Source: Halalkalicoccus jeotgali B3
GTDB taxonomy: Archaea > Halobacteriota > Halobacteria > Halobacteriales > Halalkalicoccaceae
Length of the DNA stretch: 64,000 bases
Direction: 5' to 3'
Assembly (NCBI RefSeq): GCF_000196895.1
Contig: NC_014297.1
Span: 2,618,468 to 2,682,467 of the forward strand
The position numbers were made by a program, and so were the translations under genes. The notes beneath the pieces are model-generated. The model was not told the origin of the DNA, did not search any database, and saw only the letters and a list, made by a program, of their open reading frames with translations. Positions 24,252 to 32,584 of the stretch are shown here, in pieces (position 1 is the first letter of the stretch; each line of letters starts with the position of its first letter).

Positions 24252-26921
24252 ATGACAGAGGGCGGAATCGTCGGGGAGTTCCTCGGGCTGAAGGAGGAAA
24301 CCGACGCCGATCTGCTGGCGATGCAGTGTGGGGACTTCTACGAGTTCTTCGCCGACGACGCCGAACTGGTGGCGGAGGAACTCGACCTCAGGGTGTCGGA
24401 GAAGTCCTCCCATGGCTCCTCGTATCCGATGGCCGGGGTTCCCCTCTCGGAGCTCACGCCCTATCTGAAGGCGCTGGTCGAGCGGGGGTATCGGGTAGCT
24501 GTCGCGGAGCAGTACGATACCGAAGACGGCCACGCCCGCGAGATCGTCCGGGTGGCGACGCCGGGCACCCTCATCGAGACCGCAGCGGAGGACGCCCGAT
24601 ATCTCGCGGGGATCGTCCGCGTCGCTGAGGACTGCTACGGGCTCGCGTTCGCCGAGGTCACGACCGGGCGCTTTCTGGTCACCCGGATCGAGGGCGAGGA
24701 CGCCGCCGCCCGCGCGATCACCGAGTGTTACCGCTACGATCCCGTCGAGATCCTGCCGGGGCCCGACCTCCGCGAGGACGAGGCGTTTCTCAGTTCGCTC
24801 GCCGAGCGTACCGACGCCGAAGTGACCCGCCACGAGGCAAACGCCTTCGCGCCCGGCGCGGCGACCCACACGACGAGGGAGCAGTTCGGCCGCGAGACGC
24901 TATCGAGCCTCGGGCTCGAACCCGAGGGCCCGGCGGTTCGGGCGGCCGGTGCGGTGCTCTCGTACGTCGCCGAGACCGGCCTCGGCGTGCTGCCCTCGAT
25001 GACGCGGCTCCAACCCTACGGCGCCGACGACTTCGCCTCCTGTGACGTGACCACCCAGCGCAACCTCGAGATCACCGAGACGATGACCGGCGCGGGTCAG
25101 TCGCTCTTTGCGACGGTCGATCACACCGTCACGAGTGCGGGCGGACGGCTCCTGAAGGAGTGGCTCGGTCGCCCGCGGCGCTCGCTCGGCGAACTCCGCC
25201 GTCGTCAGGAGTGCGTGACAGCACTTTCCGAGCGTGCGCTCGCCCGCGAGGACCTCCGGGAGATCCTCGGGGAGGCCTCCGACCTCGAACGGCTCGCGAG
25301 TCGCACGACCCACGGCAGCGCCGACGCGGGCGCTCTGCTGAGAGCGCGCGACAGCCTCGCGCTCGTCCCCGAACTCGCGGACCTGATCGCGGGCGACGAC
25401 CGGCTCGCGGACTCGCCCCTATCGAAGGTCGTCGAGCGCCCCGATCGCGAGGCGACGGTTGACCTCCGGGAGGCGCTCGACGAGGGGCTGGCCAACGACC
25501 CACCCAAGACCCTGCGGGAGGGCGGGCTGATTGAACGAGGCTACGACGCCAACCTCGACGAGCTGGTCGAGCGCCACGAGGAAGCGCTGGAGTGGATCGA
25601 GGAACTCGGCCCCCGCGAGAAGGACGCACACGGGTTCGCCCACCTGCAGGTCGACCGCAACAAGACCGACGGCTACTACATCCAGATCGGAAAAAGCGAG
25701 GCCGAGGACGTCCCCGATAGCTACCGGCAGGTCAAGACGCTGAAGAACTCGGTGCGCTTCAGCACCGACGCGCTGGAGGAGCGCGAACGCGAGATCCTCC
25801 GGCTGGAAGAACAGCGCGGCGAACTCGAGTACGACCTGTTCTGCGAACTCCGCGAGCGGGTAGCAAAGCGCGCGACCCTGCTACAGGACGTCGGGCGCGC
25901 GATCGCAGAACTCGACGCCCTGGCGAGTTTCGCGACCCACGCCGTCGAGAACCGCTGGCGTCGCCCCGAACTCGAGGAGTCGCGCGCGCTCGACATCGAG
26001 GCGGGGCGCCACCCGGTCGTCGAGCAGAGTACGGAGTTCGTCCCCAACGACCTCTCGCTAACCGACGAGCGGGAGTTTTTGATCGTCACCGGCCCGAATA
26101 TGAGCGGCAAATCCACGTATATGCGCCAGGTCGCGCTGATCGTTTTGCTGGCCCAGGTCGGCAGCTTCGTCCCCGCCGAGCGCGCGCGGGTCGGGCTGGT
26201 CGACGGCATCTATACGCGTGTGGGCGCGCTCGACGAACTCGCACAGGGGCGCTCGACGTTCATGGTCGAGATGAGCGAACTCTCGAACATCCTCCACTCG
26301 GCCACGGAGGACTCGCTGGTGATCCTCGACGAGGTGGGTCGGGGCACGGCGACCTACGACGGGATCAGTATCGCGTGGGCGACCACGGAGTACCTCCACA
26401 ACGAGGTCCGCGCGAAAACGCTCTTTGCGACCCACTACCACGAGCTGACGGCGCTCGCGGAGCACCTCCCGCGTGTCGAGAACGTCCACGTCGCGGTGGA
26501 CGACAGCGGCGACGGGGTGACGTTCCTGCGGACGATCCGCGAGGGGCCGACCGACCGCTCCTACGGCGTGCACGTCGCCGAACTCGCTGGCGTGCCCGGT
26601 CCCGTCGTCTCGCGGTCGGACGAGGTGCTCGAACGCCTGCGCGCGGAGAAGGCGATCGAGGCGAAAGGCGGGGGCGGGGATAGGAAGTCGAGTGGGGAGT
26701 CCGGCACCCAGCAGGTGGTCTTCGACGTCGGGTCGGGCGAGATGCGGACCGCCTCCGCCGACGGAGGGAACGATCCCGGACCGGAGCCAGACGGCGAGGA
26801 CCCGCTCGATCCCGAGACCGAGGCCGTCCTCACGGAGCTCTCGGAACTGGAGCTCGCAAGCCTCTCGCCGGTCGAGTTGATGGGACGGGTTCAGGAGTGG
26901 CAGGGGTGGATCGACGAATGA
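24252..26921 (+). CDS. mutS: DNA mismatch repair protein MutS
   Basis: An 889-residue MutS1. The mismatch-reading motif GDFYEFF is at about residues 27-33, with the stacking Phe and Glu intact. The ATPase domain has Walker A GPNMSGKSTYMRQ (about residue 613), LVILDEVGRGTATYDG (Walker B) and TLFATHYHEL. A charged, low-complexity linker (GGGGDRKSSGESG) precedes the C-terminal helix-turn-helix/tetramer region. Full-length bacterial-type MutS is typical of haloarchaea and absent from most archaea. It overlaps mutL by four bases. Confidence 0.97.
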   Translation: MTEGGIVGEFLGLKEETDADLLAMQCGDFYEFFADDAELVAEELDLRVSEKSSHGSSYPMAGVPLSELTPYLKALVERGYRVAVAEQYDTEDGHAREIVRVATPGTLIETAAEDARYLAGIVRVAEDCYGLAFAEVTTGRFLVTRIEGEDAAARAITECYRYDPVEILPGPDLREDEAFLSSLAERTDAEVTRHEANAFAPGAATHTTREQFGRETLSSLGLEPEGPAVRAAGAVLSYVAETGLGVLPSMTRLQPYGADDFASCDVTTQRNLEITETMTGAGQSLFATVDHTVTSAGGRLLKEWLGRPRRSLGELRRRQECVTALSERALAREDLREILGEASDLERLASRTTHGSADAGALLRARDSLALVPELADLIAGDDRLADSPLSKVVERPDREATVDLREALDEGLANDPPKTLREGGLIERGYDANLDELVERHEEALEWIEELGPREKDAHGFAHLQVDRNKTDGYYIQIGKSEAEDVPDSYRQVKTLKNSVRFSTDALEEREREILRLEEQRGELEYDLFCELRERVAKRATLLQDVGRAIAELDALASFATHAVENRWRRPELEESRALDIEAGRHPVVEQSTEFVPNDLSLTDEREFLIVTGPNMSGKSTYMRQVALIVLLAQVGSFVPAERARVGLVDGIYTRVGALDELAQGRSTFMVEMSELSNILHSATEDSLVILDEVGRGTATYDGISIAWATTEYLHNEVRAKTLFATHYHELTALAEHLPRVENVHVAVDDSGDGVTFLRTIREGPTDRSYGVHVAELAGVPGPVVSRSDEVLERLRAEKAIEAKGGGGDRKSSGESGTQQVVFDVGSGEMRTASADGGNDPGPEPDGEDPLDPETEAVLTELSELELASLSPVELMGRVQEWQGWIDE

Positions 26922-28867
26922 GCCCCGAGAGAACCGAGATCCGCGCGCTCGATCCCGAGACGGTCGATAAGATCGCCGCGGGCGAGGTGGTAGAGAGGCC
27001 CGCCTCGGTCGTCAAGGAACTCGTCGAGAACAGCCTCGACGCCGGGGCGACGGGGATCACCGTCGCGGTCGGTTCGGGAGGACGCGATCGGATCCGCGTC
27101 GCGGACGACGGGGTTGGCATGAACGAGGGGAGCGTTCGGAAGGCCGTCGAACAACACACCACGAGCAAACTCCGGGACGTTGCGGATCTGGAGCGGGGCG
27201 TTTCGACGCTTGGCTTCCGGGGCGAGGCGCTCTATACCATCGGCGCGGTCTCCCGACTGGCGATCACGACCAAACCCCGCGGGTCGGAGACGGGGACGAA
27301 ACTCGTCCTCGCGGGCGGCGAGGTCGAGTCGGTCGAGCCGGCGGGCTGTCCCGAGGGGACCGCCGTCGAAGTGACCGACCTCTTTTACAACACGCCCGCG
27401 CGCAAGAAGTACCTCAAGCGCGAGGCGACCGAGTTCGACCACGTCAACACCGTCGTCACGCGCTACGCGCTTGCCAATCCCGGCGTGCGGTTCGCGCTCG
27501 AACACGACGGCCGGGAGGTGTTCTCGACGACGGGCCAGGGAGACCTGCAGGCGACGGTCCTCTCGGTCTACGGTCGGGAGGTCGCCCGCGCGATGGTGCC
27601 CATCGAGGGGCTCGCGGCGGGACCCTTGGAGGGGCTCTCGGGCTACGTAAGCGACCCCGAGACGACCCGGTCGAGCCCTGCCTACGTCTCGACGTACGTC
27701 AACGGCCGGTATGTGCGCTCGAAACCGATCAGATCGGCCGTCGTCGGGGCGTACGGCACCCAGCTGGCACCCGATCGGTATCCCTTTGCCGTCCTCGACC
27801 TCGACGTCTCTCCCGGGACGGTCGACGTAAACGTCCATCCTCGGAAGATGGAGGTCCGTTTCGGGGACGGGGAGGCGATCGAGGCCCAGATCGAGAAAAC
27901 GGTGAGAGAAACGCTGCTCGATCACGGGCTGATCCGATCGTCGGCCCCCCGCGGGCGCTCGACGCCCGAAGAGACCGAGATCGCCCCGTCGGCGGACGGG
28001 ACCGACGGAACCGACGGGGCGGCCGGATCGAACGACACCCCCGAACCGGGCTCCGGGGCGGGCGGCGACCGGCCAACGGGCGCAAGTCGGCAGGCGGGCG
28101 AGGCCCTCAAGCGATCCAACGATGCTGCCGACGGGGCGAACGATACCCCGCGTTCGGCCGCGTCGTCTCCGCCGGTCGAACGCGAGGAAAGTACAGAAAA
28201 ACGATTCTCGTCCCTGACCCGACAGGCAACGTTCGGAGAGCCCGACGAACCCAACTACGAGCGCCTGCCCGACCTGCGGGTGCTCGGGCAGATACAGGAC
28301 ACCTACGTGCTCTGTGCGGCCCCAAAGGGACTCCTCGTCGTCGATCAGCACGCCGCCGACGAACGGGTCCACTACGAGCGCCTGCGGGCGGAACTCGCGG
28401 GCGAGACGACCACACAGACGCTCGTCGAGCCGGTCGAACTCGAACTCACCGCCCGCGAGGCCGAACTGTTCGACGCCCACGAGGGGGCACTCGCTCGGGT
28501 GGGGTTCGCCGCGACCCGGGAGGGCCGAACGGTGCGGATCGGGGCGGTTCCGGCGGCCTTCGACGCGACGCTTTCACCCGAACTCCTGCGGGACGCGCTG
28601 TCGGCGTGTCTCTCGGGTGACCCCGGCGAGACCGTCGAGGCCACCGTCGACGAACTGCTCGGGGACCTCGCCTGTTATCCCGCCGTCACGGGCAACACCT
28701 CGTTGAGGGAGGGATCGGTCGTCGACCTGCTTGGGGCACTCGACGGATGTGAGAACCCCTACGCCTGCCCGCACGGCCGGCCGACGGTGATCCGGATCGA
28801 CCGCGAGGAACTCGCCGAGCGTTTCGAGCGCGACTACCCGGGCCACGCGGGACGCCGGGAGCCCTAG
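26918..28867 (+). CDS. mutL: DNA mismatch repair protein MutL (endonuclease type)
   Basis: A 649-residue MutL. The GHKL ATPase domain has ELVENSLDAGAT, VADDGVGM and LGFRGEALYT in the first 110 residues. The linker (about residues 335-430) is long and rich in Gly, Ser, Asp and Thr. The C-terminal domain has DQHAADERVHYE, which fits the endonuclease motif DQHA(x)2E(x)4E, and CPHGRPTVIRI, the metal site partner. It should therefore nick DNA itself, in keeping with the absence of MutH from this type of repair system. The ATG overlaps the mutS stop. Confidence 0.96.
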   Translation: MSPERTEIRALDPETVDKIAAGEVVERPASVVKELVENSLDAGATGITVAVGSGGRDRIRVADDGVGMNEGSVRKAVEQHTTSKLRDVADLERGVSTLGFRGEALYTIGAVSRLAITTKPRGSETGTKLVLAGGEVESVEPAGCPEGTAVEVTDLFYNTPARKKYLKREATEFDHVNTVVTRYALANPGVRFALEHDGREVFSTTGQGDLQATVLSVYGREVARAMVPIEGLAAGPLEGLSGYVSDPETTRSSPAYVSTYVNGRYVRSKPIRSAVVGAYGTQLAPDRYPFAVLDLDVSPGTVDVNVHPRKMEVRFGDGEAIEAQIEKTVRETLLDHGLIRSSAPRGRSTPEETEIAPSADGTDGTDGAAGSNDTPEPGSGAGGDRPTGASRQAGEALKRSNDAADGANDTPRSAASSPPVEREESTEKRFSSLTRQATFGEPDEPNYERLPDLRVLGQIQDTYVLCAAPKGLLVVDQHAADERVHYERLRAELAGETTTQTLVEPVELELTAREAELFDAHEGALARVGFAATREGRTVRIGAVPAAFDATLSPELLRDALSACLSGDPGETVEATVDELLGDLACYPAVTGNTSLREGSVVDLLGALDGCENPYACPHGRPTVIRIDREELAERFERDYPGHAGRREP

Positions 28868-29130
28868 GAGAGCGTCTCGCGAACGTAGGCGTCCTCGGCG
28901 CGGGCCGACCGGCGCTGGAGACGATCGAGCAGGCGATGCTCGCGGTAGGCCTGGAGCCCCAACAGGGGGACGGCCCCGCCGAACAGTGCCACCGCGACGG
29001 GAACGTCGAGCAGCGCCGCACCGGCCGTTCCGAGCGCGCTACCCGCACAGAGGCCGGCCCCGACGTACAGCCGCCGGCGGGTCCGCTCGATCGCCCCTCG
29101 TTCGTGCTCGGTGCCGTCGATCGGGAACAT
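28864..29130 (-). CDS. Small membrane protein convergent with mutL
   Basis: An 88-residue protein: a charged start (GTEHERGAIERTRRRLYV), a hydrophobic stretch from about residue 22 to 60 that can form two helices (LCAGSALGTAGAALL; VAVALFGGAVPLLGL) and a basic, Arg-rich tail (REHRLLDRLQRRSAR). Its stop overlaps the mutL stop by four bases. Family not recognised. Confidence 0.65.
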   Translation of the reverse strand: MFPIDGTEHERGAIERTRRRLYVGAGLCAGSALGTAGAALLDVPVAVALFGGAVPLLGLQAYREHRLLDRLQRRSARAEDAYVRETLS

Positions 29131-29230
29131 GGCCCCTAGTAGGCGCGCGACCGTTAAGAGACCCCGCCAAGCGGAGCGAAAGTGAAACCGCGGGACTCGC
29201 TCGGGGTCGCTTCGGGACGGCGGGATGACG

Positions 29231-29240
29231 GAGATTTTTA
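29231..29240 (+). promoter_or_regulatory. TATA box of kdgK
   Basis: GAGATTTTTA is centred about 26 bases before the ATG at 29263, indicating a leaderless transcript. Confidence 0.55.
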
Positions 29241-29262
29241 GCGTGGCGCGAGAAGGACGGTC

Positions 29263-30216
29263 ATGACCGACCTCGTGACCGTCGGCGAGACGATGTTGCG
29301 CCTCTCGCCGCCGGACAACGAACGCCTCGAAACGGCGACCGAACTCGAACTCCGGGCGGCGGGCGCCGAGAGCAACGTCGCGGTCGCGGCCACCCGACTG
29401 GGTACCGACGCGGTCTGGACCTCGAAGCTGCCCGACTCGCCGCTCGGTCGGCGGGTCACGAGCGAACTCGAGAGCTACGGGCTCGAAACCGCCCCCGTCT
29501 GGAGCGACGAGGGCCGTCAGGGCACCTACTACATCGAGTTCGCGGGCGAGCCCCGTGGAACCGACGTGATCTACGACCGGGCGAACGCGGCGGTGACGAG
29601 CGCCCGCGCCGAGGAACTGCCCACCGGGCGCATCAGGGAAAGCGAGTGGTTCTACACCAGCGGGATCACGCCCGCACTCTCCGACACCCTCGAAGAGACC
29701 ACCGAGACCCTGCTGTGGACGGCCACAGACGCCGGGACCAAGACCGCCTTCGACCTGAACTACCGGAGCAAGCTCTGGTCGCCCGAGGCGGCCCGCGAGA
29801 CGCTGACCGACCTGTTCGAGCACGTCGACGTGCTCGTGACCGCGGTGCGCGACGCAGAGAACGTACTCGGAGTCGAGGGCAGCGACGAAGCCATCGCGCG
29901 CGAACTGGCCCGAACGTGGGAGTTCGAGACGGTCGTGTTGACGCTCGGCGCCGAGGGCGCACTCGCACACCACGACGGGGAGATCACCCGTCAGCCGGCC
30001 TTCGAGACCGAGACCCACGATCCGATCGGCACCGGCGACGCCTTCGTCGGGGCCTTCCTCGCAGAGCGGATCGCCGGTGGGGACGTCGCGTCGGCCCTCG
30101 AATACGGGGCAGCGACGGCGGCGCTCAAACGGACGATCCCGGGCGACATCGCCATCGTCACGCCCGACGAAGTCGCGGGCGTGATCGACGCGGAGGGAAG
30201 CGGGATCTCGCGGTAG
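29263..30216 (+). CDS. kdgK: 2-keto-3-deoxygluconate kinase (PfkB family)
   Basis: A 317-residue ribokinase-fold sugar kinase. GETMLRLSPPDNERLETA, GGA-like AAGAESNVAVAATRLG (PfkB signature 1), FDLNYRSKLWSP and the catalytic anion hole IGTGDAFVGAF (signature 2, about residue 256) match haloarchaeal KDG kinases closely from memory of the family. The enzyme phosphorylates KDG in the semi-phosphorylated Entner-Doudoroff pathway, the main sugar route in haloarchaea. It ends 57 bases before a flavoprotein gene with its own TATA-like GGATAAAC. Confidence 0.9.
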   Translation: MTDLVTVGETMLRLSPPDNERLETATELELRAAGAESNVAVAATRLGTDAVWTSKLPDSPLGRRVTSELESYGLETAPVWSDEGRQGTYYIEFAGEPRGTDVIYDRANAAVTSARAEELPTGRIRESEWFYTSGITPALSDTLEETTETLLWTATDAGTKTAFDLNYRSKLWSPEAARETLTDLFEHVDVLVTAVRDAENVLGVEGSDEAIARELARTWEFETVVLTLGAEGALAHHDGEITRQPAFETETHDPIGTGDAFVGAFLAERIAGGDVASALEYGAATAALKRTIPGDIAIVTPDEVAGVIDAEGSGISR

Positions 30217-30273
30217 GGCGCGAGCGGGACACGAGCGGGCAACGGATAAACCGAACGCGGCCGAAAGGGAGGT

Positions 30274-31674
30274 ATGACACACGTCGCAATCGTCGGGGCG
30301 TACGGGAGCGCGGGCGTGGCAGTCGCCGAGTCGCTTGCGGACGCCGAGGAGGACGTCGAACTGACGCTGATCGACGACGGCGACCCCGGCGGCGGCCTCT
30401 GTATCCTCAGAGGGTGTATGCCCTCGAAGGCGGTGCTCTCGGCGGGCGCCCACCGGTTTCAGGCTCGCCACGACGACCGCCTCTCGGGGGTTCCGGAGGT
30501 CGACCTGTCGAGCGTGGTCGAGACGAAAGACGAGCAGGTGCTCGGCTTTGCGGAACACCGTCGGGCGGCGGTCCACGACCTCGCAGAGCGCGAGGACGTC
30601 GAGTTCCTCCACGAGACCGCCCGCTTTACCGGCCCGCACACGCTGGCGGTCGGCGACCGGGAGATCGAGGCCGACTACGTCGTGATAGCGACGGGGTCGA
30701 CGCTAAACGTCCCCGATCTGCCCGGGATCGAGGAGGTCGATCCCATGGGTAGCGCCGAGGTGCTCGATACGACGGCCTTCCCCGACTCGGGGATCGTCAT
30801 GGGATTCGGTTACGTCGGGCTCGAGCTCGCACCCTATCTCGCCGAAGCGGCCGGCATGGACCTCACCGTGATCGAACACGACGAGCGCCCGATCGACGAG
30901 GCTCCACCCGAGTACGGCGACGCCGTCCTAGAGCTCTATCGCGAGGCGTTCGGGATCGAGGTCCTGACGAACGCGCGCGAGCGCTCGGTCGAGGCGACCG
31001 CCGAGGGCGGCGTCCGGATGGAACTCGACTGCGAAGGGGAGCGAGAAACGATCGAGGCCGACCAGCTCTTTACGTTCACGGGTCGAAAGCCGAACCTCGA
31101 TCGGCTAGGCATCGAGACCACCGAGCTCTCGCCGGAGGCGGGCTGGGTCGAGGAGACGATGCAGGCCCGGGACGACCCTCGTACGTTCGTCGTCGGGGAC
31201 GTCAACGGCCACGAACCGATCCTTCACGTCGCAAAGGAGCAGGGCGTTCGGGCCGCAGAGAACGTCCTCGCACACAGCGAGGGCCGCGACCTCGAACCCT
31301 ACGAGAACGTCCACCACCACGTGATCTTCAGCGGGCTGGGCGTCTATCCGTTCGCCCGCGTGGGCCACACCGCCGAGAGCGCCCGGGAGGCGGGCTACGA
31401 CCCGATCGAGGTGAGCCGGCAGGCGAGTGACGACGGCGTGTTCAAAGTGAAGAACGTCCCCGAGGGGCTCGCGACGCTCGTGGTCGCCCGCGACGGGACC
31501 GTACTCGGCTATCAGGGACTGCACCACCACGCCGACTCGATGGCCAAGACGATGCAGATCGTCGTCGAACTCGGCCTCGACGTGCGCGAGCTCCCGGACC
31601 GAGCGTATCACCCGACGCTTCCCGAGATCCTCGACGGGCTGTTCCGGGAAGCGAGTGCCGAGGTCCGCGAATAG
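30274..31674 (+). CDS. Pyridine nucleotide-disulfide oxidoreductase (class I)
   Basis: A 466-residue flavoprotein with the dihydrolipoamide dehydrogenase/mercuric reductase layout. The redox disulfide motif GGGLCILRGCMPSK (C-x4-C) is at about residues 40-53, FAD contact ATGST near 138, a second nucleotide site GFGYVGLELAPYL near 172, FVVGDVNG near 308, and the dimer-interface His-Glu motif YHPTLPEIL near the C-terminus. The first Rossmann loop is GAYGSAG instead of the usual GxGxxG, which is odd. No E2/E3 complex genes lie nearby, so the substrate may be a low-molecular-weight disulfide. Confidence 0.88.
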   Translation: MTHVAIVGAYGSAGVAVAESLADAEEDVELTLIDDGDPGGGLCILRGCMPSKAVLSAGAHRFQARHDDRLSGVPEVDLSSVVETKDEQVLGFAEHRRAAVHDLAEREDVEFLHETARFTGPHTLAVGDREIEADYVVIATGSTLNVPDLPGIEEVDPMGSAEVLDTTAFPDSGIVMGFGYVGLELAPYLAEAAGMDLTVIEHDERPIDEAPPEYGDAVLELYREAFGIEVLTNARERSVEATAEGGVRMELDCEGERETIEADQLFTFTGRKPNLDRLGIETTELSPEAGWVEETMQARDDPRTFVVGDVNGHEPILHVAKEQGVRAAENVLAHSEGRDLEPYENVHHHVIFSGLGVYPFARVGHTAESAREAGYDPIEVSRQASDDGVFKVKNVPEGLATLVVARDGTVLGYQGLHHHADSMAKTMQIVVELGLDVRELPDRAYHPTLPEILDGLFREASAEVRE

Positions 31675-31706
31675 GGGAAGAGAACGGAAAGCGGTGCGGT
31701 GGCCGG

Positions 31707-31744
31707 TACGAACGTGGGCGGCACTTTCGCCGCCCGCGTTCGTA
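31707..31744. other. 16-base-pair hairpin in a convergent intergenic region
   Basis: Positions 31707-31722 pair with 31729-31744 over 16 base pairs with a single G-U, closing a 6-base loop (ACTTTC). It lies 33 bases after the flavoprotein stop codon. There is no following T-run on the plus strand, so it is not a standard terminator. Confidence 0.6.
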
Positions 31745-31769
31745 GGGCGGGGAAAGGCTGGTCCCGGAA

Positions 31770-31800
31770 GTGCCGTGTAATCGCATGGCACGACTGCAGG
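31770..31800. other. 8-base-pair hairpin abutting a CGACTGCAGG element
   Basis: GTGCCGTG (31770-31777) pairs with CATGGCAC (31784-31791) with one G-U. The last base of this stem is the first base of CGACTGCAGG (31791-31800), the same 10-mer found upstream of three genes. Downstream, TCATAAAAAGGG (about 31809-31820) could serve as a TATA box for a plus-strand transcript, but no gene follows on that strand before 32585. Confidence 0.45.
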
Positions 31801-31811
31801 CCTGGTGGTCA

Positions 31812-31845
31812 TAAAAAGGGCGAGGGCTGGCTGCCAAGCCAGCCC
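31812..31845 (-). terminator. Terminator of the FNR-like gene
   Basis: On the minus strand, a perfect 9-base-pair stem (31824-31832 with 31837-31845, loop of four) begins 10 bases after the stop codon and is followed by five T residues (31813-31817 complement). This is a textbook intrinsic terminator shape, unusual for archaea. Confidence 0.6.
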
Positions 31846-31854
31846 GAGGGGTTT

Positions 31855-32475
31855 TCAGCCGAAGTTCTCGACTTTCGCGTCGTCGAGATCGCCGCCCGCC
31901 TCTTCGAGGGCTTCTAGGGCCTCGGTGACGAAGTCCTGAAAGCCGTAGACGAAGACCTGCCCCCCGTCGTAGTAGCTCGCGACGTGGTCTTCGAGTTCGT
32001 CGGTGACAACCACGGTCACATCCTCGTCTCTGAGCGCGTTCAGACGCTCCTCGTGGACCGGCTCGTCGTCACAGTAGACGATCGTTACCGTGTTACCGTC
32101 CGCGAGCGCGCGCTCGCCGATCCCGACCGCGGGGCCGACGCCGGGCCCACCGGCCAGTATCAGCGAGTCGTCCTCGTCTTCGTAGTAGGCACTTCCATAT
32201 GGGCCCTCGACGGTGACGGTTGCGCCCTCGGCGTCGGCGATCCACGGGCCGAGTTCCCCCTCGGGATCGATCCCGATGGTGATCTCGATGGTCCCGTCCA
32301 CGTCTGGCGAGGAGAGGGTGTAGAATCGCGAGACGTGCTCGCCGTCGATGGTGGTCGAGAGCTTGAGGAACTGGCCGGGCTGGGCGTCGAACCCGTCGGG
32401 CGTTTCGAGATCGACGGCGACGGTGTCGGCACCCACCTCGCGGACGGCGGTGATCGTGGTCCGTGTCGGCTCCAT
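31855..32475 (-). CDS. Ferredoxin/flavodoxin-NADP reductase-like FAD protein
   Basis: A 206-residue flavoprotein. The FAD-binding barrel comes first, with HVSRFYTLSSPD (RxYS/T-type FAD motif, about residues 45-56) and a PGQFLKL segment before it. The NAD(P) domain follows, with LILAGGPGVGPAVGIGERAL at about 115. No iron-sulfur domain is present. It would move electrons between NAD(P)H and a ferredoxin or other carrier. It is divergent from korAB (gap 109 bases), whose product is reduced ferredoxin, so a working link is plausible. The ATG at 32475 trims an unlikely long upstream extension. Confidence 0.85.
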   Translation of the reverse strand: MEPTRTTITAVREVGADTVAVDLETPDGFDAQPGQFLKLSTTIDGEHVSRFYTLSSPDVDGTIEITIGIDPEGELGPWIADAEGATVTVEGPYGSAYYEDEDDSLILAGGPGVGPAVGIGERALADGNTVTIVYCDDEPVHEERLNALRDEDVTVVVTDELEDHVASYYDGGQVFVYGFQDFVTEALEALEEAGGDLDDAKVENFG

Positions 32476-32584
32476 GGAGGGGGTACTCGCCGGCGAGGAA
32501 AAGCCCTTGCTCTTGGCGACGGATCCCCGGCTGTAGGTGGTTACGCAAGGCTTTTTGTCCGCGGCGGGACTATCTCGACACCAC

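Noticed and set aside
31699-31917. A 72-codon plus-strand frame across the hairpin region at 31.7 kb
   Set aside because: It runs through hairpins and then antisense into the FNR-like gene; composition is that of a shadow frame.
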